Shown: positions 24,650-35,958, counted from the stretch's first letter. The stretch is 58,153 nt of DNA from Bacillota bacterium (GCA_963169565.1 CAUJDI010000028.1:1-58153), one strand, 5' to 3'. Numbers and translations: made by a program. The notes: generated from the letters alone by a model not told the origin.

Positions 24650-26068
24650 CTATCCTTTACTTCGTTCCCAGTATACCCCGAAATCGTTGATTGTCAACAT
24701 ATTCAGGCTTTTGTTTTCACTTTTTATCTCATTTTCCATCCATACGAAGCGCCGGATAAACTTATCCGTCGCTTTTCTGAGGGTTTCATCGGCCGACAAG
24801 CCCATCAGACGCGCTGTGTTGACGCAGGAGAACAGCAGATTGCCAAGCTCCTCTTCCGCGCCTTTGCCGTCCCTCAGCGCATCCGCGAGTTCATCCGCCT
24901 CCTCATGCACCTTTCCAAGGGTTTCTTCAGGCTTGTTCCAGTCAAAGCCTGCCCTGGCGGCCAGTTTCTGCACCTTTTCAGCCCGCAGAAGCGAAGCAAG
25001 CCCCTTGGAGATGTTCCCCATCGCTTCGCCAGGACTGCTCTCGCCATGCTCCTTCTGTTTGATCAGGTCCCAGTTTTTCAGAACCTCCCCCGAAGTATCC
25101 AGCTTGAGTTCGCCAAACACGTGCGGGTGCCGCCTGATGAGCTTGCGGCAGATGGCGCGCAGCATGTCGCCCCAGGTGAAGGTGGCGTACTCCTCCCCCA
25201 TGACAGCCTGGAAAGCCAGCTGCAGAAAGACGTCGCCCAGTTCGTCCGCGGCCTCTTCCCAATTCTCTTCCATCAAGGCGCAGGATGCCTCGTTTGCTTC
25301 CTCCACCAGATATTTTGCCAGGGACTGGTGGGTCTGCTCCCTGTCCCAGGGGCAGCCGTCCGGCGCGCGCAGCCTCTGCATCAGGGCCAGCAGGTCTTCC
25401 GGATCAAACGCGGTTTTCTCAAGAAGCCCGGAGGGAAACACAATAAACCCAGCCGTGTGGTCATAGCGCGGCTGCCGGTCCAGTTCGCACAGGGGCAACC
25501 GGAGACCTTTGCGGACGGATGATTCCGAAGGCGGAAAAAACAGGATCTCCGCCTCCTCGCCATATTTCCCCATCACTTTCAGCTTGACCTCGCCCGCCAG
25601 CCTCCTGCTGTCCAGCTCCACCACGCAGAGCGGCTGCTGGGCATTATGGACGACCAGATCCACGGCGACGGCAGTCAGCATGCTGCCTGCGGGATCCCTT
25701 TGCGAAATCATCGCCGTCTCAAGAGCTACCCCCGGCAGGATCCTGATGTTGCCGCCGGCAAGTGCCAGAAGCCTGCGGACGGTCTCGTCCCTGTTAGGAT
25801 CAGGGACGGCATAGGTCAGAGCCTGCCGTGAAGCCCTGTCCATCAGCTGCTCCGCCGCGAGCCGGGTGAGCGTTTCAAAATCAAGGCTCTGTTCATACAG
25901 GCTGTCCAGGCTGTCAAATGCGATCCCCTCCCGGGCCAGCAGCGCAGCGGCGCCATGGCGCGCCGTGCGCAGGATGACATGCCGCGCCCTTTTCATCTGC
26001 TTGAGCGCGCCGAGGGTCAACAGGTCAGGGGATCCCGGTCCGAGGGCGACAATGGTAATTGAATGCAT
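24650..26068 (-). CDS. mazG: YabN-type fusion: tetrapyrrole methylase-like domain plus MazG NTP pyrophosphohydrolase
   Basis: 472 aa. The N-terminal half (about 1-210) is a SAM-dependent methylase-like domain (IVALGPGSPDLLTLGAL). The C-terminal half is MazG, with LRAPDGCPWDREQTHQSL, EEANE and ADELGDVFLQL metal-binding acidic motifs and a second MazG repeat (KVHEEADELADAL). MazG hydrolyses nucleoside triphosphates to monophosphates. It directly abuts spoVB (1 nt apart) and precedes hup, the usual yabN context. The last codons double as the hup promoter. Confidence 0.95.
   Translation of the reverse strand: MHSITIVALGPGSPDLLTLGALKQMKRARHVILRTARHGAAALLAREGIAFDSLDSLYEQSLDFETLTRLAAEQLMDRASRQALTYAVPDPNRDETVRRLLALAGGNIRILPGVALETAMISQRDPAGSMLTAVAVDLVVHNAQQPLCVVELDSRRLAGEVKLKVMGKYGEEAEILFFPPSESSVRKGLRLPLCELDRQPRYDHTAGFIVFPSGLLEKTAFDPEDLLALMQRLRAPDGCPWDREQTHQSLAKYLVEEANEASCALMEENWEEAADELGDVFLQLAFQAVMGEEYATFTWGDMLRAICRKLIRRHPHVFGELKLDTSGEVLKNWDLIKQKEHGESSPGEAMGNISKGLASLLRAEKVQKLAARAGFDWNKPEETLGKVHEEADELADALRDGKGAEEELGNLLFSCVNTARLMGLSADETLRKATDKFIRRFVWMENEIKSENKSLNMLTINDFGVYWERSKG
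24670..24697 (-). promoter_or_regulatory. consensus promoter for hup, inside the mazG coding end
   Basis: TTGACA (24697-24692), 16 bp, TATACT (24675-24670) on the minus strand. It is encoded by the last 16 or so codons of mazG and gives hup a leader of about 60 nt. Confidence 0.8.
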
Positions 26069-27652
26069 TTACAGTCCTTTCCGAAACCGCGCGGGCAGGT
26101 CGCTTTGCTTGACCGCGCCGGCTTTAACGGCAGCAGCAATGAAAACAATGACTGCCGTCATGACAGTAAGCCCCATGAGCAGCCAGCTTTCCCGTAGCTG
26201 TGGCTTGAGAAACAAGGTTGCACCCAATACGGGGACCGCCATCGCCATGGTCGCCAGGGCAGGGCGAAGAATAAGATCCCGCAAGTCTATTCTCATTCCC
26301 GCATATTTGGCAACATAATGGATATTCAGGCTGGCGCTGAGGATATAGCAGGCCAATGACGACCATGGGGCGCCGAAGATGTTGAGGCCGGGGTCCCTGA
26401 CAGCAGCATATTCAATCATGATATTGACAGCGATTCCTGCAAAAAGGGTATACATCGGGATCCGCTGTTTATATAACCCCTGAAGGATGCCGCTGGAAGC
26501 CTGCACCAAGGTGAACACGGCAATGGTCAGCGCGCTCACGCTGAGAAGCTGTCCGCCCAGCTGCAGTTGCGCGGAGGTGTATTTCCCCCCGCCGAAAAGC
26601 AGGAAGAGGATGGGCTCAGCCAGCAGGCTCATCCCCACTGAACTGGGCAGGCCGATGACCAGCGCGAGACGTAGCCCGGATGCAGCATCACGTCTGATTC
26701 CCGGCAAATCCCCGGAGGCGCGCTTTGAAGAGATGGAAGGCACCAGGTTGGACGCCATGGCCATCGCCAGCGCTGTGGGCACGTTGATGAGGGGAATGAC
26801 CAGTCCGGAGTATATGCCATAGTTCGATAACGCATCCGCCTCGGGTAGATACGCCTGCATCAGCCGGACGAGCATGAAACTGTCCACCGTCCCCGCCAGC
26901 GGTACGATGCAGGCCCCGATGGTGATGGGCACGGCGGAGAAAATCAGTTCCCGCGTCATGCGACGCCAATTAGCCGGCGGCCTGAGATCCGATGAGACAG
27001 CCTGGGCCAGCTGCGGCCGAAGGATGACATAGTCTACCGCCATATACAGCAGGGCGGCGGCCTCCGCGATGGTGGTACCCAGCAAAGCGCCTGCTGCTCC
27101 CATGGCATAGCCGCCGCGAAGCATAAAGCTGTTTGCCAGGGGCAGCGCTACGCCAATCTTGCCCACCTGCTCGATCAATTGGCTGACTGCTGTGGGGACC
27201 ATGCGCCGCTGTCCCTGCATGTAGCCGCGGAAAGCGCTCATCACACAGACCAGCAGAACGCTTGGCGCAATGAAGCGAAAACCCAAAACCGACTCCATCG
27301 TGCCGGTCGCTCGTGCGAGCTGCGGGCTGAACAAAAGCATCAGCGCTGTACTGAAAACGCCCAAGGCGGTCAGGATCAACAGAGCAAGTTCGAAAATCCT
27401 TTTGGTGCTGCGGATTTGACCAAGAGCCAGGTAAGAGGCCACCATGCGTGAAATGGCCACCGGGATACCGGCGGAGGAAATGGTCAGCAGGAGGTTGTAG
27501 CTGGGGAACACCTGCTGATATACGCCGATGCCTTCCGAGCCGATGAGGTTTGCCAGGGGGATCCTGTATAAAACACCGACGACCTTGCAGATCAGGCCGG
27601 CGATGCCCAGGATGGAGATGCCCCCCAGCAGGGAGCGCTGACTTGTTGTCAT
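26069..27652 (-). CDS. spoVB: SpoVB-like polysaccharide/lipid flippase (MOP superfamily)
   Basis: 527 aa with about 14 hydrophobic helices. The N-terminus GGISILGIAGLICKVVGVLYRIPLANLIG and FPSYNLLLTISSAGIPVAISRMVA are typical of SpoVB/stage V sporulation protein B and related MurJ-like flippases. They move lipid-linked wall or spore-cortex precursors across the membrane. It is the first gene of a spoVB-mazG-hup-rqcP cluster. No Shine-Dalgarno site is visible before the ATG, which is 7 nt after an extended -10 promoter. Confidence 0.92.
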   Translation of the reverse strand: MTTSQRSLLGGISILGIAGLICKVVGVLYRIPLANLIGSEGIGVYQQVFPSYNLLLTISSAGIPVAISRMVASYLALGQIRSTKRIFELALLILTALGVFSTALMLLFSPQLARATGTMESVLGFRFIAPSVLLVCVMSAFRGYMQGQRRMVPTAVSQLIEQVGKIGVALPLANSFMLRGGYAMGAAGALLGTTIAEAAALLYMAVDYVILRPQLAQAVSSDLRPPANWRRMTRELIFSAVPITIGACIVPLAGTVDSFMLVRLMQAYLPEADALSNYGIYSGLVIPLINVPTALAMAMASNLVPSISSKRASGDLPGIRRDAASGLRLALVIGLPSSVGMSLLAEPILFLLFGGGKYTSAQLQLGGQLLSVSALTIAVFTLVQASSGILQGLYKQRIPMYTLFAGIAVNIMIEYAAVRDPGLNIFGAPWSSLACYILSASLNIHYVAKYAGMRIDLRDLILRPALATMAMAVPVLGATLFLKPQLRESWLLMGLTVMTAVIVFIAAAVKAGAVKQSDLPARFRKGL

Positions 27653-27659
27653 ACGATTT

Positions 27660-27688
27660 ATTATATCAGCCTTTCATTCTTTGGAAAA
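27660..27688 (-). promoter_or_regulatory. extended -10 promoter directly before spoVB
   Basis: On the minus strand TGATATAAT (27668-27660) matches the extended -10 TGnTATAAT. The -35 is poor (TTTTCC, 27688-27683). Only AAATCGT separates the -10 from the ATG, so the transcript would be leaderless or nearly so. Confidence 0.65.
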
Positions 27689-27744
27689 GAAAAAAGGAGG
27701 CGGTTTGAAGCCCGCATCCCATGGCGCCCGTGCGGCCCGGGAAC

Positions 27745-30291
27745 CTACAGATCCGTTTCCTCCCCCTCACTGTCCGCGCCGTTTTGCGCAGCCTGGCTGC
27801 CAAAGTCATCCATCGGGTCCCGCCCTCCCTGAACAGGGATGGCGACAGGCCCTGGCGTGACCTCCGCCTCCTCCTTCACCGCGCGAGCGACGTCCACGAT
27901 CCTGCTGCCTTCAGCCACCTTCATCAGGCGCACTCCCTGGGTGCTGCGCCCGGTCTGCCTGACGGTATCCGCCGGGGTGCGGATGATGGTCCCGTCGTCG
28001 GTGATGAGCAGGATGTCCTCGTCCTCCTGCACCATCAGAAGCGCCGCCAGAAGCCCGGTCTTGTCCGTCAGGTTCATCGCCTTGATGCCTTTGCCCGCGC
28101 GGCTGGTCGTCCTGTACAGATCAGGATCGGTCCGCTTGCCGTACCCCAGCTCCGTTACACAGAGCACCTGCGCGCCCTCCTCGATGGATGCCAGGGAAAT
28201 GACCTCGTCATCCGTGTCAAGCCTCATGCTCCTCACCCCCATGCTCGTGCGGCCGGAGGGACGGATCTGTCTGTCCGTGAAACGGATGGCCTTGCCGCGG
28301 CGGGTCCCGAGCATCACGTCGCCGCCCTCGATGAGCACAGCGCCGATCAGGGAATCGCCCTCCCGAAGCTTCACGGCGATCAGGCCGGCGCTTCGGTTGC
28401 TGCGGAACTCCTTCAGCGGGGTCTTCTTGATCAGCCCAAAACGCGTGGCCATGATGAGGAACTGGCTCTCCCTGTCCTCCACCGGCACCGGGATCATGTT
28501 GGTCACCTTCTCATCCGGGAGAAGCGGCAGGATGTTGACGATGGCAGTGCCCCGCGCCGCGCGGCCTGCCTCCGGGATCTCGTAGCACTTGACGCTGTAG
28601 ACGCGGCCCTGGCTGGTGAAGAAAAGCAGGTCATCATGTGAATAGACGGTGTACAGCTGTTCCGTGTAGTCCTCTTCCCTCAGGGCCAGCGCGGAGACGC
28701 CCTTGCCTCCCCTGGCCTGGGCGCGGTAGGTCGACTGCGAAAGCCGCTTGACATAGCCGAAATGCGACAGGGTGACCACCATGTCGTCCTTGGGGATCAG
28801 ATCCTCGATGTCGATCTCGCCCTCAACGTCCTTGATTTCCGTCCTGCGGGCGTCGCCGTATTTCTCACGGATAAGGGAAAGCTCCTCCTTGATCACGCCC
28901 AGCAGTTTCCGCTCATCCGCGAGGATGGCCTCCAGATATGAGATGGTCTTGCGGGTCTCATCGTACTCCGCCTGCAGCTTGTCCGCCTCAAGGTTTGTCA
29001 GGCGGGCCAGGCGCATGTCCAGGATGGCCTGGGCCTGCTTGTCGCTGAAGGCGAATCGCTCCATCAGCCCCTGTTTCGCTTCCGCCGTATCCCTGGAAGA
29101 GCGGATCAGGTGCACGATGGCGTCGATATCGCCAAGCGCCTTGAGCAGGCCTTCCAGAATATGCGCGCGGGCCAGCGATTTGTCCAGGTCGTACCGTGTC
29201 CTGCGGGTGATCACGTCCTCCTGGTGGCGGATATAGTGATGGATAGCCTCCTTCAGGGTCAGAAGGCGCGGCTGCCCGTCCACCAGCGCCAGCATGATCA
29301 CGCCGAACGTATCCTGGAGCTGAGTGTGCTTGTACAGGAAGCTGAGCACGACACTGCTCTGCGCGTCCCGCTTCAGCTCGATCACGATGCGCATGCCGTC
29401 GCGGTCAGATTCGTCCCGGATGTCGCTGATGCCTTCCAGGCGCTTCTCATGGACCAGTTCGGCGATCTTGGTGATCATCCTGGCCTTGTTGACCATATAG
29501 GGGATTTCCGTGATGACGATGCGGGTCCGGCCGTTGGGCAGGGTTTCCACTTCGCTTTTTCCGCGCACGGTGATGCGTCCCCTGCCGGTAAAATACGCCT
29601 CCCGGATGCCCGCACGCCCGAGGATGATGCCGCCTGTGGGAAAATCCGGGCCTTTGATATGCTCTGTCAGTTCGTCAAGGGTGATGTCCGGATCGTCGAT
29701 CATGGCGATGGTGCCGGAAATCACCTCGCTGAGGTTGTGCGGGGGGATATTGGTCGCCATGCCGACCGCGATGCCGGATGAGCCGTTGACCAGCAGGTTG
29801 GGAAACCGGCTTGGCAATACGGTCGGCTGCATGAGCGACTCATCGAAGTTGGGATAGAAATCGACTGTGTCCTTGTCGATCTCGCCGATGAGGTGCCCGG
29901 CGATCCTGCTCATCCGTGCTTCGGTATAGCGCATGGCCGCGGCCTGGTCGCCGTCCACCGAGCCGAAGTTTCCCTGACCGTCCACCAAAAGGTAGCGGAT
30001 GGAGAAGTCCTGCGCCAGGCGGACCATCGCGTCATACACAGATGAGTCGCCGTGCGGATGGTATTTGCCCAGCACATCCCCGACGATGCGCGCGCTTTTG
30101 CGGTAGGGTTTGTCGCTGGTCATGCCCAGTTCGCTCATCGCATACAGGATGCGGCGGTGCACCGGCTTCAGGCCGTCGCGCACGTCGGGAAGCGCGCGGT
30201 TGACGATCACGGCCATGGAATAGGCGATGAAAGATTTTTTTACTTCTTTTTCAAGCTCGGTCGAGACCAGTCTGTCGTTGATGTCGCTCAT
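27745..30291 (-). CDS. gyrA: DNA gyrase subunit A
   Basis: 848 aa. The catalytic Tyr is Y122 in MRYTEARMS. The quinolone region [10 protein letters not shown] keeps Ser83 and Asp87 in Escherichia coli numbering, so no resistance change is seen. The C-terminal domain is a DNA-wrapping beta-pinwheel with a GyrA-box-like QARGGKG. Together with GyrB it introduces negative supercoils using ATP. It lies 27 bp after gyrB in the same operon. The C-terminal tail is acidic. Confidence 0.98.
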   Translation of the reverse strand: MSDINDRLVSTELEKEVKKSFIAYSMAVIVNRALPDVRDGLKPVHRRILYAMSELGMTSDKPYRKSARIVGDVLGKYHPHGDSSVYDAMVRLAQDFSIRYLLVDGQGNFGSVDGDQAAAMRYTEARMSRIAGHLIGEIDKDTVDFYPNFDESLMQPTVLPSRFPNLLVNGSSGIAVGMATNIPPHNLSEVISGTIAMIDDPDITLDELTEHIKGPDFPTGGIILGRAGIREAYFTGRGRITVRGKSEVETLPNGRTRIVITEIPYMVNKARMITKIAELVHEKRLEGISDIRDESDRDGMRIVIELKRDAQSSVVLSFLYKHTQLQDTFGVIMLALVDGQPRLLTLKEAIHHYIRHQEDVITRRTRYDLDKSLARAHILEGLLKALGDIDAIVHLIRSSRDTAEAKQGLMERFAFSDKQAQAILDMRLARLTNLEADKLQAEYDETRKTISYLEAILADERKLLGVIKEELSLIREKYGDARRTEIKDVEGEIDIEDLIPKDDMVVTLSHFGYVKRLSQSTYRAQARGGKGVSALALREEDYTEQLYTVYSHDDLLFFTSQGRVYSVKCYEIPEAGRAARGTAIVNILPLLPDEKVTNMIPVPVEDRESQFLIMATRFGLIKKTPLKEFRSNRSAGLIAVKLREGDSLIGAVLIEGGDVMLGTRRGKAIRFTDRQIRPSGRTSMGVRSMRLDTDDEVISLASIEEGAQVLCVTELGYGKRTDPDLYRTTSRAGKGIKAMNLTDKTGLLAALLMVQEDEDILLITDDGTIIRTPADTVRQTGRSTQGVRLMKVAEGSRIVDVARAVKEEAEVTPGPVAIPVQGGRDPMDDFGSQAAQNGADSEGEETDL

Positions 30292-30318
30292 AATGTCTTA
30301 CCGCCCGTTTCTTCACGC

Positions 30319-32307
<1,989 letters not shown>

Positions 32308-32352
32308 CTAAGTCCGCAGGGCAGTTTTCTGCCCCTGCCATGAACGCCTTTC

Positions 32353-32381
32353 ATTATAGCATAATCTGGTAGAAAATGAAA
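32353..32381 (-). promoter_or_regulatory. promoter of gyrBA
   Basis: TATAAT (32358-32353) on the minus strand, with TTTCAT 17 bp or TTCATT 16 bp upstream as a moderate -35. The leader is about 55 nt. Confidence 0.55.
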
Positions 32382-32465
32382 GGTTTGAACCCCTGGGAAA
32401 CCCGGAGTCCTGACTCGAAATATATAAGAATTTTCTTCATTTTCCAAAGGACCTAGCGTCCTGTA

Positions 32466-33623
32466 TTATTTGGTTATATGCCCACTGTGCCGGAAGGTCT
32501 GAAACCCGGCTCCATATCTGGTTTCAGGGTCGGTTTCAACGCTCTGCTCCGTTTGAACTGCCGGGATAAAAGGCTGAAGCGCACCGATGCCCTCCAGATA
32601 CGGCGCAAGCCTAAAGGCGGTGTCCCGCTGCGCGAGCGCCATGGTTTTCAGGGCTGCCTGCCCCGAAAGGATCACCGGCTGGTAGTTGTTTATCTCCGGC
32701 GTGCCCGAAGGGCTCACGGGGATCAGGTTGATCTGGTGCCCCTGGTAGACGAGGTGTTCATCAAACCGAAGCTCCACGCGGGCGACTAAAGCGTATTGGG
32801 CGCGCAGTTCACGGTTGCCGCCAAAGGAAAAGTTGCCCAGCGAATAGATGACCGACACGTCTTCAATGATGTCCATTCCCTGCACAACGTGGGGATGATG
32901 CCCGATGATCACGTCGGCGCCGTTGCGGGCCAGCCAGGACGCCATTCGCTGCTGGTATTTGTCCCTCATCACGGAATACTCCGCGCCGCCATGCATGACG
33001 GCCACGATGGCATTGCATCCTGCTCTATTCAGTTCTTCCATGGACGCCGTCAGGTCTTCCCGGTTGATGATCCAGTGGCTGGCATAGCCGCCGATAAAGC
33101 CGATCCTGATCCCGTCCTTCTCATAGATATGGACGCTGTTCAGCCCTTCATTGGTGCCAAACCAGGCGATACCATGGGTTTCCAGCGCCTGGATGGTGCT
33201 GTCCGCGCCTGCTTTCCCGTAATCCAGGATGTGATTGTTGCCCAGGAAAGCCACCTCAACGCTTCCTTCAGTCAGGATGCGCACATAGTCAGAAGGCCCC
33301 CTGAAGTTATAGGTCTTTTTGGCCTTGCCCGTTTCGGCGTCATAAAAGACGTTCTCCAGGTTGACGATGGTGAGGTCATCCTGCTCGAAGAGCTGCTTTG
33401 TCTTCGCAAAAGGATAGCCATATCCATACTGGCTGATATAGGTGTGGAAGGAATAGCTTTTCTCCTGCAGTCGGTCTTCGCTGCCCAGGGTGCAGTCGCC
33501 TGTGAAGGTCAGCAGGATGCTTTTCCCATTTTCAGCCCCGGCGCCAACGAAGGCAAACATTGAAAAAACAAGGGCCAGCACTGCCAGCCTGTCCCGAAAA
33601 CCCTTCAAACCACTCAAAAACAT
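32466..33623 (-). CDS. CapA family (poly-gamma-glutamate/capsule-type) secreted metallophosphatase
   Basis: 385 aa. A signal peptide ends near GAGA (residue 30). The CapA calcineurin-like motifs are in order: FTGDCTLG, IVNLENVF, FLGNNHILDYG, AVMHGGAEY, IIGHHPHVVQG and IYSLGNFSFGG. CapA proteins take part in poly-gamma-glutamate or capsule handling at the cell surface. No capBC genes are present, so the role here is open. The ATG is 6 nt after a -10 box and has no Shine-Dalgarno site. Confidence 0.93.
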   Translation of the reverse strand: MFLSGLKGFRDRLAVLALVFSMFAFVGAGAENGKSILLTFTGDCTLGSEDRLQEKSYSFHTYISQYGYGYPFAKTKQLFEQDDLTIVNLENVFYDAETGKAKKTYNFRGPSDYVRILTEGSVEVAFLGNNHILDYGKAGADSTIQALETHGIAWFGTNEGLNSVHIYEKDGIRIGFIGGYASHWIINREDLTASMEELNRAGCNAIVAVMHGGAEYSVMRDKYQQRMASWLARNGADVIIGHHPHVVQGMDIIEDVSVIYSLGNFSFGGNRELRAQYALVARVELRFDEHLVYQGHQINLIPVSPSGTPEINNYQPVILSGQAALKTMALAQRDTAFRLAPYLEGIGALQPFIPAVQTEQSVETDPETRYGAGFQTFRHSGHITK

Positions 33624-33629
33624 GGGTGG

Positions 33630-33658
33630 ATTCTATCAAAATTGAGGGATCAAGTCAA
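33630..33658 (-). promoter_or_regulatory. promoter directly before the CapA gene
   Basis: TTGACT (33658-33653), 17 bp, TAGAAT (33635-33630) on the minus strand, then CCACCC and the ATG at 33623. The transcript would start at or beside the start codon. Confidence 0.7.
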
Positions 33659-33670
33659 GGAACCGGCCTC

Positions 33671-33699
33671 TTGACAGCGCGGATCCCCGGCGGTAAGAT
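33671..33699 (+). promoter_or_regulatory. consensus promoter of the T-box controlled transporter operon
   Basis: TTGACA (33671-33676), 17 bp, TAAGAT (33694-33699). Transcription would begin near 33706, right before T-box stem I. Confidence 0.85.
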
Positions 33700-33705
33700 G
33701 CGGAC

Positions 33706-33963
33706 AGACCGATGAGGAAGAAGAGTACCCGGACCCGCCTGAAACAAAGAGAGCCGACAGGGGTGTGAATGCGGCATGAAGGCATCCGGCGAATGGGCTT
33801 CCAAGGGCCGCCCGAAAAGGAAAACTGAGTAGGAGCGGACGGGAAACGCACCCGTTATCAAGGCGTCATGCGTGTCGGCGCATGGAGAGAGTGGGCTTTA
33901 CAGCCAAATTGAGTGGTACCGCGGAATCATCCGCCTCAAGCAGTGATGTTTGAGGCGGTTTTT
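33706..33963 (+). promoter_or_regulatory. T-box riboswitch, tryptophan specifier (UGG)
   Basis: The T-box signature TGAGTGGTACCGCGG lies at 33910-33924. In stem I, GGAAG (33716-33720) pairs with CTTCC (33798-33802), and CCGGA (33729-33733) pairs with TCCGG (33785-33789). They enclose a specifier loop with AGTA on the 5' side and GAATGG on the 3' side. The triplet after GAA is TGG (33794-33796), a Trp codon. A terminator follows. Uncharged tRNA-Trp should stabilise the antiterminator and switch on the transporter genes. Confidence 0.92.
33931..33963 (+). terminator. T-box regulated terminator
   Basis: CCGCCTCAA (33931-33939) and TTGAGGCGG (33950-33958) form a 9-bp stem followed by TTTTT. It competes with the antiterminator that contains the T-box sequence. 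Confidence 0.9.
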
Positions 33964-34022
33964 CTGTAAGGTACCCAAGCCGGCAGACTACAGGAACACG
34001 GAAAAAGGAAAGGAGACCCCAC

Positions 34023-35009
34023 ATGAAAAAGAAGAATGTCCTCCTGCTGTTCGCGCTTCTTCTGACCGCTGCGCTGCTGGCGGCGTCCGTCCCTGTGCTG
34101 GCTGAGCTGCGCGGCCCTATCCGGATTGGCATCGCGCAGTTCGCCGACCATCCATCGCTTGACAATTGTCGGGAAGGTTTTCTCACAGGGCTCGCGGAGT
34201 CCGGTTTCACGGACGGCCAGAACATCAAGATCGACTATCAGAACGCACAGGCGGACATGGGGCTGGCCGCCGGCATCGCCTCATCCTTTGTCGACAACAA
34301 TTATGACCTGATCCTGGCGATCGCGACTCCGATGGCCATGACAGCGGTCAACACGGCCGACGGCAGGATCCCGGTGGTCTACTCCGCCGTATCCGCGCCG
34401 ATTGAAGCGGGCCTCGCCTTTGAAAACGGCCTGTTTGACGGGAACGCCACCGGCACCAGCGATCAGATCCCTGTCAGGGACCAGCTTGCGCTCATCCGCG
34501 CCTTCCAGCCGGAAGCCAAAAAGATCGGGCTGCTCTACACCGTCGGGGAGATCAACAGCCAGGTGCAGTCCGCCCAGTACAAGGAAATGGCGGCGGAGTT
34601 CGGGTTTGAGATCATTGAGAGCACCGTCACCACAGGCGCTGACATCGCGCTCGCGCTTCCCTCCCTGATCCCGCAGGTCGACTGCCTGAGCATGCTGACT
34701 GACAACACCGTCGTGCAGTACCTGGACCTGGTGCTTGACCAGGCGGACAGCGCGGGCCTGCCGGTGTACGGAAGCGAGATCGAGCAGGTGAAACGCGGCT
34801 GCGTGGCGACCGTGGGGATCGACTACATCGCGCTTGGCCGTCAGACAGGGCTGATCGCCGCCAGGATCCTGAATGGCGATAAGGCAAACACGATCCCCTT
34901 TGAAGTGCTCAGGGACTTCGCGCTCTTCTACAACAGCCAGTCCCTGCAGCGCCTCGGAATGGCCCTGCCTGCCGGCCTGTCCGGCTCCATCACGGACGTC
35001 GCAAATTGA
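34023..35009 (+). CDS. trpX: ABC transporter substrate-binding protein, tryptophan type (TrpX)
   Basis: 328 aa of the ABC_sub_bind (COG2984) family: IRIGIAQFADHPSLDNCREGF, DNNYDLILAIATPMA, IPVVYSAVSAP and GTSDQIPV segments. It has a Sec signal (MKKKN, Leu/Ala core, SVPVLA) but no lipobox Cys, unusual for a Gram-positive binding protein. Tryptophan specificity is inferred from the UGG T-box upstream and from the matching permease and ATPase genes; TrpXYZ systems are known from streptococci. AAAGGAGA lies before the ATG. The mature protein would need another way to stay at the membrane. Confidence 0.88.
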   Translation: MKKKNVLLLFALLLTAALLAASVPVLAELRGPIRIGIAQFADHPSLDNCREGFLTGLAESGFTDGQNIKIDYQNAQADMGLAAGIASSFVDNNYDLILAIATPMAMTAVNTADGRIPVVYSAVSAPIEAGLAFENGLFDGNATGTSDQIPVRDQLALIRAFQPEAKKIGLLYTVGEINSQVQSAQYKEMAAEFGFEIIESTVTTGADIALALPSLIPQVDCLSMLTDNTVVQYLDLVLDQADSAGLPVYGSEIEQVKRGCVATVGIDYIALGRQTGLIAARILNGDKANTIPFEVLRDFALFYNSQSLQRLGMALPAGLSGSITDVAN

Positions 35010-35052
35010 TTGAAAGTCACCCCGGATCCGATTTGACCTGAAGGGAGTCCCC

Positions 35053-35958
35053 ATGGCGTCCGTCTTCCAAAACTTCTTCAACACCCTGCCCTCCACGCTG
35101 GAGCAAGGCCTCATCTATGCCATGATGGCGCTGGGGGTCATGGTCACCTATCTGATCCTCGACTTCCCTGATTTGACGGTGGACGGCTCCTTCCCCCTGG
35201 GGGGAGCCGTCTGCTCCACCCTGGTCATTTCAGGCGTTTCCCCGATCCTCGCCCTGTGCGTGTCCGCTGCCTGCGGCGCCGCCGCGGGGCTCATCACCGG
35301 CCTGATCCACGTAAAACTCAGGATCCGCGCGCTCTTTTCAGGCATCATCGTCATGACGGCGCTGTACTCGGTGAACCTGAGGATCACCGGAGGCAGTTCC
35401 CTCATCTCCATCCCGCGGGACAAGGCGACCCTGTTCCGGAACAACGGGCTGGTACAATCCCTGCCCGAGGGCGTCGGCACCATCCTCATCGCACTGGCGC
35501 TGGTGCTTGCGGTCAAGGTCCTGCTGGACCTGTTTCTGAAGACCCGCCTTGGCCTGCTGCTGCGCGCGGCGGGGGACAACGACAAGGTGGTCACCTTGCT
35601 GGCCAGGGACAAGGGCAACGTCAAGATCGTCGGCCTGATGATCGCCAACGCGCTGGTCGCGCTGTCCGGGGGCATCCTCTGCCAGCAGCAGCGTCTGTTT
35701 GAGATCTCCATGGGGACGGGCGCGATGGTGCTCTCGCTGGCATCGGTCATCATCGGCGTCAACCTGTTCAAGCGGCTGGAGCGCGTCCGTTCCACGTCCA
35801 AGGTCATCGTCGGGGCTATCCTGTACAAAGCCTGCTACAGCCTGGCGATTTCCATCGGCCTGCGCCCGGGGGACATGAAACTTGTCACGGCCATGCTGTT
35901 CCTGGCGATCCTTTCCTCTGGCCTGCTCAGACGGAAGGGGGCGGTGCTGGATGCTTGA
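35053..35958 (+). CDS. trpY: ABC transporter permease, tryptophan type (TrpY)
   Basis: 301 aa with about 8 hydrophobic helices of the BPD_transp_2 / COG4120 family. Typical stretches are MMALGVMVTYLILDFPDLTVDGSFPLGG and LGLLLRAAGDNDKVVTLLARD. It forms the membrane channel for the TrpX ligand. It is 43 bp after trpX, with AAGGGAG before the ATG, and overlaps the ATPase gene by 8 nt. Confidence 0.9.
   Translation: MASVFQNFFNTLPSTLEQGLIYAMMALGVMVTYLILDFPDLTVDGSFPLGGAVCSTLVISGVSPILALCVSAACGAAAGLITGLIHVKLRIRALFSGIIVMTALYSVNLRITGGSSLISIPRDKATLFRNNGLVQSLPEGVGTILIALALVLAVKVLLDLFLKTRLGLLLRAAGDNDKVVTLLARDKGNVKIVGLMIANALVALSGGILCQQQRLFEISMGTGAMVLSLASVIIGVNLFKRLERVRSTSKVIVGAILYKACYSLAISIGLRPGDMKLVTAMLFLAILSSGLLRRKGAVLDA

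Noticed and set aside
27682-27744. Terminator after gyrA
   Set aside because: The possible stems are 4-5 bp and poorly placed relative to the T-rich stretch.
28680-28760. GyrA-box variant QARGGKG instead of QRRGGKG
   Set aside because: Gram-positive GyrA proteins commonly vary at this position, and the gyrB neighbour makes GyrA rather than ParC certain.
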